Assembly: GCA_019915135.1 (NCBI GenBank)
Contig: JAHLMK010000020.1
Span: 124,001 to 188,000 of the forward strand
From: Strobilurus pachycystidiatus
Lineage: Eukaryota; Basidiomycota; Agaricomycetes; Agaricales; Physalacriaceae
Direction of reading: 5' to 3'
DNA length: 64,000 bases
Below are positions 43,706 to 55,931 of the stretch, piece after piece. The position numbers were made by a program, and so were the translations under genes. How positions within the stretch are numbered: position 1 is the stretch's first letter; each line of letters begins with the position of its first letter. Below the pieces are notes generated by a model. That model saw only the letters and a list, made by a program, of their open reading frames with translations, was not told the origin of the DNA and searched no databases.

Positions 43706-44186
43706 TTGTTACCAGAGAGGATGTGAGGATGGTCGAGCTCAAGATGGATGTCGTTGGTCAAGACGCGAACGCGCATCCGTTCCCAATTAGGAAATCTCTT
43801 GCCTTCCCGCACCTCTGGCCACAAAAACAGTGCCATTTGTGTTCCACAGCTCAGAATCTTATAAAACCAGGCCAGAACAAATAAAAATATCTCATAAGAC
43901 CTCAAAAAATAGTCTACTATATGCCATGGGCAGCGGAAGGACCGTCATCTGTAAATACAATAATGGCCTGGCTCAGAATTGAACGCTCGACCGAAACCAC
44001 GTCACACTCAGTCACTGACTCCCAAAACTCCCCAAAACCGGTTTTGCTCAAAAACGCCCAAAAACCGTTACAAAAACTGTAGCCGAACAGGCTCTAAGGT
44101 TAACGAAATTGACTGACCTTATACGGCCATGGGCACTTGCCATGGATTCGATCTAGTCATTGACACTGATAGTCTACACATTGTTT

Positions 44187-47100
44187 CTACTCCTCTACAT
44201 CGTCCAGATCCTCGATATCCATAATGTTGATATTTACTTTTCCTCGGCGCTGCACTGTGTTCAACGTCGTTACCAACTTCAGCAACCCTTGCCGCTCCTG
44301 CTCCAGCTCAGTGAACATCTTGAGGGTCGACACTGATATCTCCATGACCTCAGATCCCGCCTTCACCGTGTCGCCAATTTGTGTCAGCAAGGAGCCACTG
44401 GGAACATGGGCAAATCTCGACATAGCCATCATCGCAAAGGAACGATGTACCCGCCTGAACATCCGACCTCGCGCGTGCTCGTATGTCTGAAGGTGAGTAT
44501 ACGACAGTTGACCAATACTGTCTGCCTGGGGAATCCAATTGTGCTTGCCAGACTTGCCTCCACCTTTTGAATAGAATGTGATGACTACCTATAGTGTCAG
44601 CCAAGAATATCAGAACAAAAAAGACTTGAAACAGACCTCGTCCGAGAAGAATTTGATTGTTCTCGATGAGGAAGACAAAAGAACCCTTTCTCAGTGGCGT
44701 ATTCGGAGATATATTGGCCTCAGCAATCAAACTCTGACGTTTCAGAGTCTTAGCGAGTGTTCGTCGACGGCGGACTTCCTGTAGGGGAGTCAGAGTCTAT
44801 CTCATACAAAAAGTATCTGGAACTCACAGTTTGAGCGCGCACTATGCTCGCAGCAGCCGCATTTGCAGAGTTACCCGCTAATGGCTGACTTGTGTCTTTT
44901 TCCTCGCCCTCAAGCCATCGTACCTTTCGATTAATGCCAGCAGTGACCCCACGCTTTCCCTGAAGCTTCTGCACAACACTTTGAATGTGTTGAGCAAGTT
45001 CCTGCTCTGGTGATAGTCTTGTTTCCGTCGGTATAGGCTTGTTGTGCTCGACGGCTTTCTGCACCTGCTTCTGCGTGGGTTTGTGCGTCTTTGAAGGCTT
45101 GTAGTTCCGAACTCCAATGCGAGCAGGCTCTGTCTGATGAGCGGAACGAATATCGATGAGGGGTTGTAATTCGGAATGGGTGATGTCGGTTAAAAACGCT
45201 GGGGAAACAACATCCCCGGGTCCCTTCTCAGGACCACCAAAGCTGTCTTGAAGACCCGAGAGAAGCGTCGATACTGAGCGAGGATTTCGCTTGATGGCAG
45301 AGGCAACGTCCTTGCGTGCCAGTTCCAACTGTACTGGATCCTCGAGCATAGGAAGTTTATCGCTGAGAGCAATCAGGAAACTAATTTGTCTGAAACAGAA
45401 AAATAACTCACATTTCTCCGAGACCATTGATAACTAGTGCCGCCGCCGCATAGGCGCATGCATCGAGCTCCTGATCATCCTCTTTGTAGGTAGTGACAAA
45501 CGATGAGATAGCGTCAATGCCTTGCTGGAGCTCCTCCCGGATGCTGAGATCGAGGATGGCGGCTTGGGGCTGTAAGACTACATCATCTTCTTGGATGAAG
45601 TCACCGTCGACTGAGTTATCGACGGGAGATGGCCTCAATTGAACATCTGCAGCATCCTCAAGTAGAGGTATATGGACATCCACAAGGGACCATAAGACTT
45701 CGTTCTCTGCGATGGCTGTCGCATACATTTCCGATAGAACAGCGTCCGATGGGAATTGCGATAGCAGGTCGAAGTCAATGGACTGATCATCGTTGAGGTC
45801 GTGATGTTGATATCCACCTGCCGTTACTTTGAAGCCTGCTTTTGCGAAGCGAGCTCGACTGGAAGCGAGCATTGTGGAACGTAAGCTGGGTATGACAAGA
45901 ATAGCCTGGACTAGAGAAAAGTCCGGTATAAGCGCACGCAGTGCAGAGAACAGCCGCTCGTTAGACATAGATCCGTGTTTCCACGGAAGAAGTGGAATGG
46001 AAGATGTTGGAAGATGGTCGCGATGTATCAGGATCATGCCGATGAGCCCGTCGACAAGAATCATGAAGATATCATCAGCCGCGCGTGAGATATAGTGTCT
46101 TGCTTCCGAGTAGCCCTGTTTTGCCAAGAACAGTTTCCATGTTTGGAAGAACAAGCGCGTCCGGATGGCGACTTTGGCACGTTCTGCGTGAGGCATAGTG
46201 CGGCTGTTGTAAGCATCAATGAGCTCCCCAATAACAAAGAGTAATACGACAAGACCCATATTGTCCGAGGGATTCTCAGCCGCGGCAGAGAGGGTGGCCG
46301 CTGAAAACAGGCGTGCCGCCGCATTATCGTCCTGACGATCCGACCGGACAACATCTCGCTCATACAGTGGTGGATTTTCGATAGTCATGGCAAGATGATA
46401 TAGCTGCTCATAATGAACAGTGTAATTGCCGAGGACCAATGCGCGTGCACCCGTCGAGATGTTGTTCCGACCAGTCTTCTTGCCGTGGTCAGGACATTGC
46501 CCGTTGACGAAGACATTTCCGCCAATGGAGTAGAGTGGAATCGCAATGGGAAGAACATCGAGATGAGCAGGAGCTCTGATGAGCGTAAGTGCTGTAGTGC
46601 CAGATGCAGCAGTAATTCGTGCTTGGCGGCGCTCGATCTCATCACCATCATTTCCGTTTGTAAATTTAATGACTCGAAGTCCATGCCCGATGAGACCGTT
46701 GAGGAGTTCGATCTGATACTGCGAAAGAGTATCTGCATTGATTTTCGAGGAGATTGGAAGAATGGCAAGTGGAAGGGGAGGAATTCCGGGTAGAGGTATC
46801 TGTAAGGCCCAGAGCCGTAACTGTACACATGAGTGTGAATGATTGCGATTAGAAGTTACGAGTATCGACATACCTTCGTAGCTGGTGTATGCTTTTGCTT
46901 CATCAATTCATCAAGTTCATCGACATCACGAACTGGAAGTTGATCGACACCTGGTAGGCCAATAAGAGTCCATTGCTTCTTTGCGCCATCGAACAACGGC
47001 TGCATTGTGTCAAAAAGCTTGGTGTCATCGACAGAAAGATTGAGAGGATATGTTGCCGGATAGTCATAGTCAATACAGTACTTCAGAGCTGCATCGTATG

Positions 47101-50100
47101 TAGCTTGTGTGAAGCCTAAAGGTTGGCGTGGACGTTGCATGACTTTGTTCCTGCGTAGCTGATCAGAAGCCGAGTTGTGTATCAGCTCCAAGGAAACTCA
47201 CTGGATTGAGCGTCTTGTCTCAACTCGAAAGTGCTGAGACATGTTCCGATGAAGGCGAGGGCTGATTGTCTTGACGAGTTCAATCCACTCTCGATAATCT
47301 GGTGGATACTTGAAGTTCTGCATGCCAACACCTCGCAGTTCTCGCTCGGTAGCCAGGATCATAGTTTCAACGAGGCCAAGGAAAATATTAGCATCCTTGA
47401 AATGACCATCGATGACATGGCGCGTGAAGCGGAGAAGTGGCGACTTGCTTGCATCCTGATTTTACGATTAGAACTGGTCCTAAAGCGTGTGTTAGGGCGT
47501 ACCTTATTGATGAACTCTGTGAGTCCTTTATATCGAGCGAACAGAGCACCTTGCGTAGGATTTGAGTAGATTGCAGGCATGAACTTAGCGGTCTTCGAGT
47601 CGGTAGAGCGTTCTCGGTTGAGAGCGACCTGAAACTGGTTGGACCGATATGTCTTGAGACACTTTGGGCAGATGACCTTGGGGTCTGTCAAGTGCGCGAC
47701 CGTCCGCACTGTGAACTTCTTCTTGCATGTTGATGAGAAGACAGCACGAATTGCAGGAGAGGTATTGGTCTGCCAATCATGGTCCAGGAATTGTTGGTTG
47801 CGAGCATATGCCTTCTCCTTGGCCGTGAGTTCCTCGCTGGTGATTGAGGTGATGGAACGATGACCATAGAGCTGTTTGACGTAGTAGTTGATATCTCTGG
47901 CACCACCGCCAGGCGCAGGAGAATTGTCGAGGAAGAATGTCAGTCGGTCGTCCAAGGCTGCGGTGATTCCAGAGCAGGACTTCTCGAGGTTGGGCGATGG
48001 TAGAATTGGTTTTGGCGGTGCGGTTGACGGACTTGTCGATAGGAAAGACTCAAGCGTCGTATGCTGCACAGTGGGAGGTTTAAAGGGGTTACATTTTCCA
48101 GCCTCCCAGTGGTCGCGGAAGCGCTTTGGCTGGTACGGGCCCTTGAGACGAACACCGTGTTGGCAGCGAGAGCAAACCACCGTAAGTGGATCATTGATAT
48201 CAACTCCGACATCGGGGTCTCCGGGCCGTCCATCTCTCTCTTCTGCACATGCAACTCGCAGCTTCTCGATCTTTACAGCGCTACCCTTGAAGACTCCAGC
48301 GCCAACCTGCTTCCGTACTCGGCGGTCGTTCTTTGCAGAAACACTTGCTCCTCCCGCTCCAGGATCAAGATAATATGGATCAATGGCCTTTGCCTCGCCT
48401 GTGGGCTTGGCTCTCGTCGGCTTTACTGGATCAGCAGGGCTTTCAGCGGCGGCTTTTGCAATGAGAGCTTTTCTGCGATCGTCGGCCTTGATAGGCATGC
48501 GCGTGGGCTGGGGGGCAATCTTGCCTGATGTTTGGAAGAAGGGATGAAGAGGAGGAGCCGTTGATTGCAGTTGCGCCAGCGTCTTGGTACGTTTCGGCTT
48601 CTGAGACGTCGTATTGACATCTTCTGACTCTTCCAGGAGACGCTTCTTGGATGGCTTGACTGGATGAGACCCCGTCGATACACCGTTTACTCTCGGTTCA
48701 ATTGCAGGTCTTTCGGTGTCCATATCAACCAACATCTGATCTGTACTCGCTTCGAAGAGCGGCTCTTCTTGGCCGACGGCGATGGACGGTGCGGTTTTGG
48801 GTAGTCCAACAAAGAATCGATCCATATTCCAGTCCATCGCAGCATCCGGTATCTGCACAAATGTCAGAACATCGACTATAAATATGCAGGTACAACAACA
48901 TACCTCTTGCGAAGACCGAATGGCTAACATCACTTTACAGAATGCTGTAATTCGATGACGCCGAGCAGAGCCTGGAGTCCACTGTGTATCGCCTAGGACA
49001 TGATGTGCCACTGTGTTGGCAGCGATGATTGGACAGCTCCAGTGATCAAGCTGTATGGGGCAAGGCAAGTCGTTGAAAACCTCGATCTCAAGGTCAAGCT
49101 CACGCTGTAACCAGATTTTGAGATTTTGAACAAAGGCAGATGGAGCAGCCCATGTAAGAGAGTCGCCAAATTGTGCGATGCCGTTGCAAAAATCAAGTCG
49201 ACAGGACGTCCAGTGATGGGGAGGACTATAGAGGGAGAAGAAGAGCTCTTTGCGTGGCGATGGCTTAGAGAATAAGGTGGCGTAAGCCTTCAGCAGGTCG
49301 TACCCAGTAGCTGATGGGTCTACATAGGCGCCGTCGACAATGGCTTTGGCGAACTGGGTCGTGGCGATCAATGTCGAACCGTCTGGACCATCGCGTTCCG
49401 TGAGACGACTCGCTGCTTCCTTCAAGAGAATATCCACAATACTCTCGGGCAAGTGATTATCTCCAAGTATCTCTGCCGCAAACTCAAAGCTGACATCGCC
49501 ATCGCCTGCTGTAGTATCTCCTGTCCATCCACTGACAGAAGACGCTAACTCCACTGCGAGCGAGCGAAGGTCAACCTCAGCGTCAAAAGTAGTGTCGTCC
49601 TGTAGCCAGCAAAATGCGGCATCCCATAGTGCCCATGCTTTGCATGCCCGGCGAAGCGGCGTGAACAGCGTCAAAGTCCAGATTGGGAAGTAGCGGCAAA
49701 AAGATGACACTCAAAACTCAAGTTTTCCCGGTCGTGACCGGGGTGAGTCGAGTTTTGACTCGAACTCAAAAATTTGATGTTGCAGATTTGTAGAACGGAA
49801 GGAATATATTGGCTATCCTACAATAAGCACTTTATACTACTGTGAGCTCGAGTCAACTCACCCAAACTCAACTCAAAGGCAAAGGCAAACACAAAATCTG
49901 AAACCCCAACTCGAGTTCAGACTGGAGTCGAGTCAACTCCAACTCAAACGGAATGACTCGACTCCAATTCAACTTGACTCACAAAACTCAAGTTGACAGC
50001 GATTCCAATTTGAGTCGACTCCGATGCCAACTCGCAACAACTCCAATTCTGGATCAGAGTTGACTTCAGTCATTTGAAATCACAACTCGAGTCGGTACTT

Positions 50101-52269
50101 ACTTGACCTCAAATCAAATGCCTTCGGAGTCGCAAGGTTGAATTCGAGGCACGTAGCAGGTGCGTAGCAGCATTGGGCGCGGTCTCGACCAAAGTTGGGA
50201 AACGGCGGACAGGCGGTGCTAAAGCGTGTCAGTGGGGGGATAACCGGTGGGACACACTAAAGAATAGCCAGAAAATGGGGCCAGAGAAACTAGGAAGAAG
50301 GAAAAAGAGGTGTCATTCATAGGCACAACACTCAGAGAACAAAGATAACTTACCGAGTGCCCGAGTTGTCTGACATGCCAATCGGCGTTCGACGCGTCAA
50401 GTCTTGAGGACAGGAGTGCGTTTGTTGCCAGTGAGCGCCTGCTGTGGTTGACGGCGCTTCGCCGCGGTCGTTGCACATTGGGTGGTTGTCGTCGCCGTCT
50501 GGTGGTCGTTGAGACCTGCACTGTTAAGTAAGAGAACGCGTCCGCTGGCGAGAGAGCACGTAGGCGCGTCGCTGTCGTCGTTGCCCATGGGTGGTCGTCG
50601 TCACCGTCGCTGTGCTGGTGGTTATGTAAGGAAAGAGAGGCACATAATTAGTCATATGACAACCTCCGCAACGTGTGCAGGCCTTGTTGATGTCCGAAGT
50701 GTACAAGCTTACGCTTCCGGCCTTCGGCAGGATGCTCGCTGCGCTCGCATCTGCCTGTGGCCTCCAACTCCAGCTTGCTGGGCCTCTGCCCCAGACCCCG
50801 ATGTGGCAGTGCAGGAAAATCGGACCGCTTTCCGAGCTGACTAATATCTTTTTTAACCCCGAGTAAAGTCCCTTGTGTTTTAGTGTATAGATAAGGCACC
50901 GGCCGTCCGGGCCGTCGGATCGTCGGTCGCCCACTTTAGACGCCAAGCGGACCTGGAATCCTGGATTCATTGCCATGGCCGAGAGCTGACTCAGCATTCC
51001 GTCTTTTCTCCCGACCGCGACCAGCGACGACCAGGCGACGACTACAATGATAATGGCTACGACGACACTATCTGCGGCCGCAGTCTTATCCCATTGGACA
51101 GACACGTCAATGGCAAGCACGACGACGACCACGGCAGCCACGACCACGACGAAGCCGTCCACAACACACGGCTCACAAAATCCGCCCATTTACATCCGCA
51201 CATGGTAGTGGCTTTCCCCCCAACGTCGACGACGTTGGTACGGCATGGCAGACGTCCCAGGTTGGCCCGCCTATCCTCTTCGGTGAGTCAGTCGTGTCTG
51301 TTCCTTGTTTTATCTACCATGAACACCAGTCGTACCGTTCCTATCTTATCATCACTACGAACACTATATCATTTCCCTCCAGCCTTTACCAGTTCAATAA
51401 CATGTCTCTCCCTCGGAGTCCCTCCACTAACAACTTTCATTCAACCCCATGTCAGAGACTTGCAGGCGGGGTCCGAATCAGTGACCTTGTGATTGATTGA
51501 CTTCGATTCGAGTCGAGTTCGGATTTGAGTTCGAGTGGACTCGAGTTGAATTTGAGTCCAAGTTTGAACTCAAGCTGGGTTGAGTCGGAGTTTATGTTTG
51601 TGTTGACTTTGAGTTTGACGGTACCTGAGTTGCGTTGCGGACGATGTGAGTGGGCATACTGTGAGAGGGTTTCGAGTTCGAGTCAAGACTCGACTCATCC
51701 CGGTCACGACCGGGAAAACTCAAGTTTTCTTGGTCTCCTTTCATGTAGCGGATGTCTTTGGTACGTGCATCACAAATAGACTGGGCGCCATTGAACCACT
51801 GCTGACCAATGTCGCGCTCCAACCGAATCAGACTGGCAAACGACGGAATGTGTAGTAGAGGAATATCTGCAACGGTGAGGTCAACGGAGGGAGGGGTCGA
51901 ACTGAATGTGAGATTGGTGGTGAGGAGGTCCTTTTCCTTGTCGGCGTCGAAACTCCATTCAGGGAGTATTGCATTGATGTAAAAGGATGAAGGGGATGAG
52001 AATTTGGATGGGAGGAGGTGTTGGGCGGACGAGGGAATCTCCTGTACTCGGTTGAGCTCCAATACAACATAGCGGGGAACGTCTCGAAAGAGTCGGTTGC
52101 ACCCAATCCAGTCGTCGGGATGCCACGCGGTGTTATTCTCTGCAAGTTCATCGTCGTTGAAGATGTGAATGTGCTCCATATCGACCGTCGAGGACTTGGG
52201 GGAGGTAAAGAGTGAAGAGCTCAATGACCAAAAAACATCAGGAAAATGGCCCTTCGCAAATGTGGCCAT
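44187..52269 (-). pseudogene. Giant Ulp1-protease/transposase-like gene interrupted by a 2-kb insertion
   Basis: The 5' part (52269-51745) and 3' part (49696-44187) form one gene. In order: an N-terminal module (DDWIGCNRLF, FDADKEKDL); a Ulp1/C48-like cysteine protease region (SPPHHWTSCRLDF with His and Asp, PIQLDHWSCPIIAANT with Gln and the nucleophile Cys); zinc-binding modules (VCSRCQHGVRLKG...H...C; VICPKCLKTYRSNQF); and a large domain with NGQCPDHGKKTGRNN, DVVRSDRQDDNAAARLFS, GLVVLLFVIGELIDAYNSR and LLPWKHGSMSNERLF. The last domain looks like an RNase H-type transposase core. Introns of about 50 nt lie near 48850, 47490, 47180, 46840, 45390, 44800 and 44600. About 1,900 residues in total. 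Start could also be 52179. Proteins of this layout recur in agaricomycetes as multicopy genes; assignment to a transposon superfamily is not certain. Confidence 0.7.
49697..51744. mobile_element. 2,048-bp non-coding DNA transposon inserted in the Ulp1/transposase gene
   Basis: GTAGCGG stands on both sides (49690-49696 and 51745-51751), a 7-bp duplication, or 8 with one mismatch. Ends carry imperfect terminal repeats that become exact at AGTTTTCCCGGTCGTGACC, just inside each end. Subterminal arrays of ACTCGAGT-like motifs in both orientations fill 49740-50120 and 51500-51690. No ORF with domain content is present. Removing the element plus one duplication rejoins the host frame exactly (KDIRY to FPIWTL). 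A hAT-like or P-like non-autonomous element is likely; the duplication length does not decide. Confidence 0.85.
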
Positions 52270-52646
52270 AAGAGTCGAGATGAGGACAGATACGACGGAA
52301 ATAACGTGAATCTCGTGAATAGTTGAAACTTGACTAATCCAAATGGCCCCCCGCGAACATTTCATGAAATAGCTCTCAGTACATTGTATTCATGGACTAT
52401 TGACTCGTAGATGCACACGAAAACAGTGCTTTTACCTTGCAATGATGGGACTTTGGATCGAGTATCACACAGATAGTAGGCACAGAATGAACGTCGTGAT
52501 TGGTTACAAAGCAATGAACGAGTATGCTACATTGTACATTGTACTAGCTTCGAAGGATTGACAAGGAAGGCGGACGCGACCCGAAGAACGAGAATACAAA
52601 CGCGTAAGTTTTTGATGAGCACTGGAGCCCCGGTCGACCAGCTCGC

Positions 52647-55395
52647 CTACTCGGCATCCTCAGCAATGGCGTCCCAAGCAGTCGAATTGATAATCTGGTC
52701 GTTTGTCATGCCATGTGTTGCCAAGGCTTGAGCGCCACTACAGACCGCATCAATCAGAGACGTTCGGTGATAGTACAGGCAAAACAAGAATACATACATA
52801 GCGCCCTGGAACAGACCGTGCATCAGCTTGTGATAGTAGGCTGGCTTGCGTTCGCGAAGGGTTGTGAGCATAGACATGTGGCTATTGTATGCCGACTCGA
52901 CATTGTTCCCAGAGAAGAATTCCTGTTTTCCGCCGCGGGCAAACTGCATGAGAACAGCATAGTACTGATGTTGATGTCAGTACGACAAGGAGCTTTGATG
53001 GAATCGAGACTCACCGCGGTACAGACAAGAGCAAGCATAGTTGCAGGAAGCTCGCGTTCGAGGGAGCGAGGACCTTCCTTGATAGACGACAGCAGGAGAT
53101 GATTATACTTGTAAAGAGGGGACGAGTCCGTGCTCTTTGCATAGCATGCCGTGACAAGGGCCTGGACAGCCTCCGCACCGTAGGGCTTTCCCAAGTCAAC
53201 GTCACCCTACATGAAGGAGATTAGAGACGGGAGCATAAATAGAGACCAAAAACACACGGCTGCATTGACGCCACAATGATACGATGCCGAGTCAACCAGA
53301 TCCCTGGCCATGGCCCGTCCGGCGTCCGTCTTTTTGAGTCTGAGCTCCGATGGGATGACCGTCGTTCCAATTGTCTTGACTTCTGAGCGCAGAGTAATGA
53401 CACGCTGCGCAACCTGTGCAGAGCCGTATTGGTGTGAGTGTAAGCAAAGGATGGACGACTCACATAAGCAGTCAATGGATGCAGATACATCTTATCCTCA
53501 TCCTTATCTTGCAGCCTGGCTCCGACGTCATCCGAGCCGGTCGCCAGATTGTTGTCGGCTGCAGCAGTTGTGAGCGCGACCAGAACGAGTGAGTCGATAC
53601 CACCCGAAGAGAAAAGTTGAGGTACAAATGTTTCGTCGAGGCCCAGGGCCAGGCGGTGAGCAACCTCGATTGCCGCCCCGATGAAGCGATCCATTGTATC
53701 GTTTTGGACCTTCTTACTGAGGATATAGCGTCCACCGACTTTGTCGACAAGGAGGGTGCTGTGAGGTATCCAGTTTGTGACGGGCATGACCTTCAAAAGT
53801 GTAGTGTTGTTAGCAACTGATACAGAACCGGTGGCAAGCTGATGTGACCTCACCTTGCGAGTGTTCTGATTGGTAGCATGGGTAGTAGGACCTCGGCGGC
53901 AATCCTGGAGGCCTTTGGAATCATCCGATATATCCTTGTCGATGGCCTGGAAGATAGGGCCGGGCTCCTGATTGGCAGGAAACTCAGCGCGCTGGGGCCA
54001 ATTTAGAAGTGAACTTGACAGATATAATCACATACCTCGCGTTGGAGAGTCAGTTTCTTGCCCATCTTGGGGCCTTTGTGGCGAGGACGCGTAGCACCGT
54101 GTGCGCGAGCACGCATAGCATCCTTGATTGAGCGTCAGTAGTGATACACAACGAGAACAGAAACCTCACCGCGAGGTCCTTCTTGATGCCCGGCGTCAGG
54201 TCAACATCATTGATGTCCATGTCTCCATGGATGAGCAAGTCCAAGAGCTCGCCGCCGTCCAAGTCAAGAGACTCATCGAACTCGAGTGGTTCCTGCACAT
54301 TATTTCCGTCTTCGTCGTCGTTGTCACTAGGAGATTCTTGATGAAATAGGTCAATGGAGCTCTTGCTGGAGGCCTTTGAACGGTAGTCCTGGAAATTATC
54401 AGAGTAAGTTCTAGGAGCGCCATCATCGTCTGAATCAACTGCCAGAAGAATTAGTCAGCAACCCCGCTTTATCAGAGACCATCACGTACTTCTCATCGAA
54501 CGACGGCTGGATGTTCTGCTAGCACGTTCAATGAAAACGGCGCCCTAAACGGAGGTCAGCATGAGGGTAGAATGATACATGGCATATACTGACTTCATCC
54601 TCAAACAGCTGGGAAGCTTCACCAGCAGCTGCGCGCTCCTCAAGTCCCAAGATACCAGCGTCCGGCAAATCTTCGTCGTCCTTATCATCCTTGTCCTCGT
54701 CGCTATCGTCACGGTCCTGTTTACTGGCAAACCGATCCGGATGGGCGTTCTTATAAGCCTGGATGCGTCGGCGAACATCGACCTCCATTGCGGACTTCTT
54801 TGTAGCAACTAACAAATAAGGTCAGACTAGTTCAGCTGAACTACGAGCTTACCTTCAGCTTGAGGAACAGTCTCGTCCTCGTCCTCGTCGCTTCCGGACA
54901 TGGTAGGAGCAGCATATACCTTTGAAGCAACGGCTACCACATCACAAGTAAGTAAACAGCGCTGACAGTACACATTCGAATTGACTAACCTGGGCCTGAG
55001 CTAGGATTATTTTTCTTGCGTTTGAGCAGATTCCCAAGGGTGGATGGCCTCTGCTTCGGTGACGCTTGCCTGTTACTGTCTACTCGGAAGACATCGGCTG
55101 GTGGGTACTCGATACCAAGCTGGGATGCTTCGAAACTCACTTGTTTTTGCACTAGCAGGAGGTTTTTGAGAGCCGGTGGACGCCTTTCGCTTGAGACTCG
55201 GATCCTTCGAGATCTCAGGTGCCTTTTCTTTCGATTTTCGTGGCACTGGAACTGTATGAGCAGGATACTCAGCGATATGAAGGTGGGTGACATACGGGTT
55301 TGCCTGACTGAAGGAGCGTCGTCGTTGACATCCGATGCAGGCCTGGTGATTGCGCTCAGGAGCTTGCGGATGTTACGGGTCTGTGGCGGCGGCAT
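52647..55395 (-). CDS. DUF6532-type nuclear protein, about ten exons
   Basis: Start at 55395 (MPPPQTRNIRKLLSA). The N-terminal third is basic and S/P/K-rich (KSKEKAPEIS, NLLKRKKNN), then acidic (SGSDEDEDETVP, DDSDEDKDDKDDEDL). The C-terminal 350 residues hold the conserved domain: VMPVTNWIPHSTLLVDK, FIGAAIEVAHRLALGL, SIKEGPRSLERELPATMLAL then VCTAYYAVL, FARGGKQEFFSGNN, AYNSHMSMLTTLRERKP, ending IAEDAE. This pattern (ELPA.MLALV.TA, then a G-x-F segment and a YxxHxxxL helix) fits the basidiomycete domain DUF6532, of unknown function. Introns are short GT-AG; the joint near 55090-55140 is uncertain by one frame. It is divergent from the Cys-rich gene at 55932. Confidence 0.6.
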
Positions 55396-55931
55396 CGTGA
55401 ACGAGGGACAGAGAGAGGCGATGGGCGCAGGCTTGGGTCTGCAACTGCGAAAGAGTGTGGTGGTCGTAAGAAAACGATGGTGAGTCACATTTTTTTCTCC
55501 TGCCGCAACAGCTCTCTCCCGCCTCCCGCCCGCAACGGTTCCCTGGCAGACTGCCGTGACCGATCGCCTCGATGGGGACCCGCACAGCCACCGGGTCACC
55601 GATCTCAATAGGCGATTCAAACTCCGCCTAGGGAGAGCGTCCGGCACGTTTCGCAGGCGGTCACAACTTTGACCGCCGGCATCGCTCTCTGCCCAAACGC
55701 TCGAGTCACCGCCTCTGTCGCGGGCGAGGTCACCATCGATCTCGTCCGCATATGGCAATCGGCTGGCGCGGGCGCGGGCGCCCTCCCTCTTGCGGCACAA
55801 TGGCCCCTCTCACAACTCCATCTTGACCCCTACATCGACAATCTCTCTTCTTTACCCTACCCTCTCCAACTCCATCCTTCCAAAACATCGCACGGCCTTG
55901 CTTGGACGCCTCACTCTAGGATTCTCTCTCA
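55396..55931. promoter_or_regulatory. Divergent intergenic region between the DUF6532-type and Cys-rich genes
   Basis: 536 bp between two outward-facing starts. It includes repeated GGTCAC/GTGACC motifs (near 55555, 55610, 55657-55677) and a CT-rich leader just before 55932 (CATCCTTCC, CTCTCTTCTTTACC). No TATAAA is evident. Confidence 0.4.

Larger units (their letters stand above)
40801..44094. mobile_element. PIF/Harbinger transposon with TAA duplication
   Basis: Terminal repeats of about 50 bp (GAGCCTGTTCGGCTACAG, then a GTAACGGTTTTTGGGCG block) start at 40801 and end at 44094. TAA flanks both ends (40798-40800, 44095-44097), the 3-bp preference of PIF/Harbinger. The element holds a DDE transposase on the plus strand and a Myb-like gene on the minus strand, the standard two-gene content, convergently arranged. 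The transposase N-terminus is missing and a MITE sits between the genes, so mobility of this copy is doubtful. Confidence 0.9.

Noticed and set aside
49716..51725. Perfect 8-bp direct repeat ACTCAAGT as target duplication of the 2-kb insertion
   Set aside because: It lies inside the terminal repeats, and using it does not restore the host reading frame; the outer GTAGCGG repeat does.
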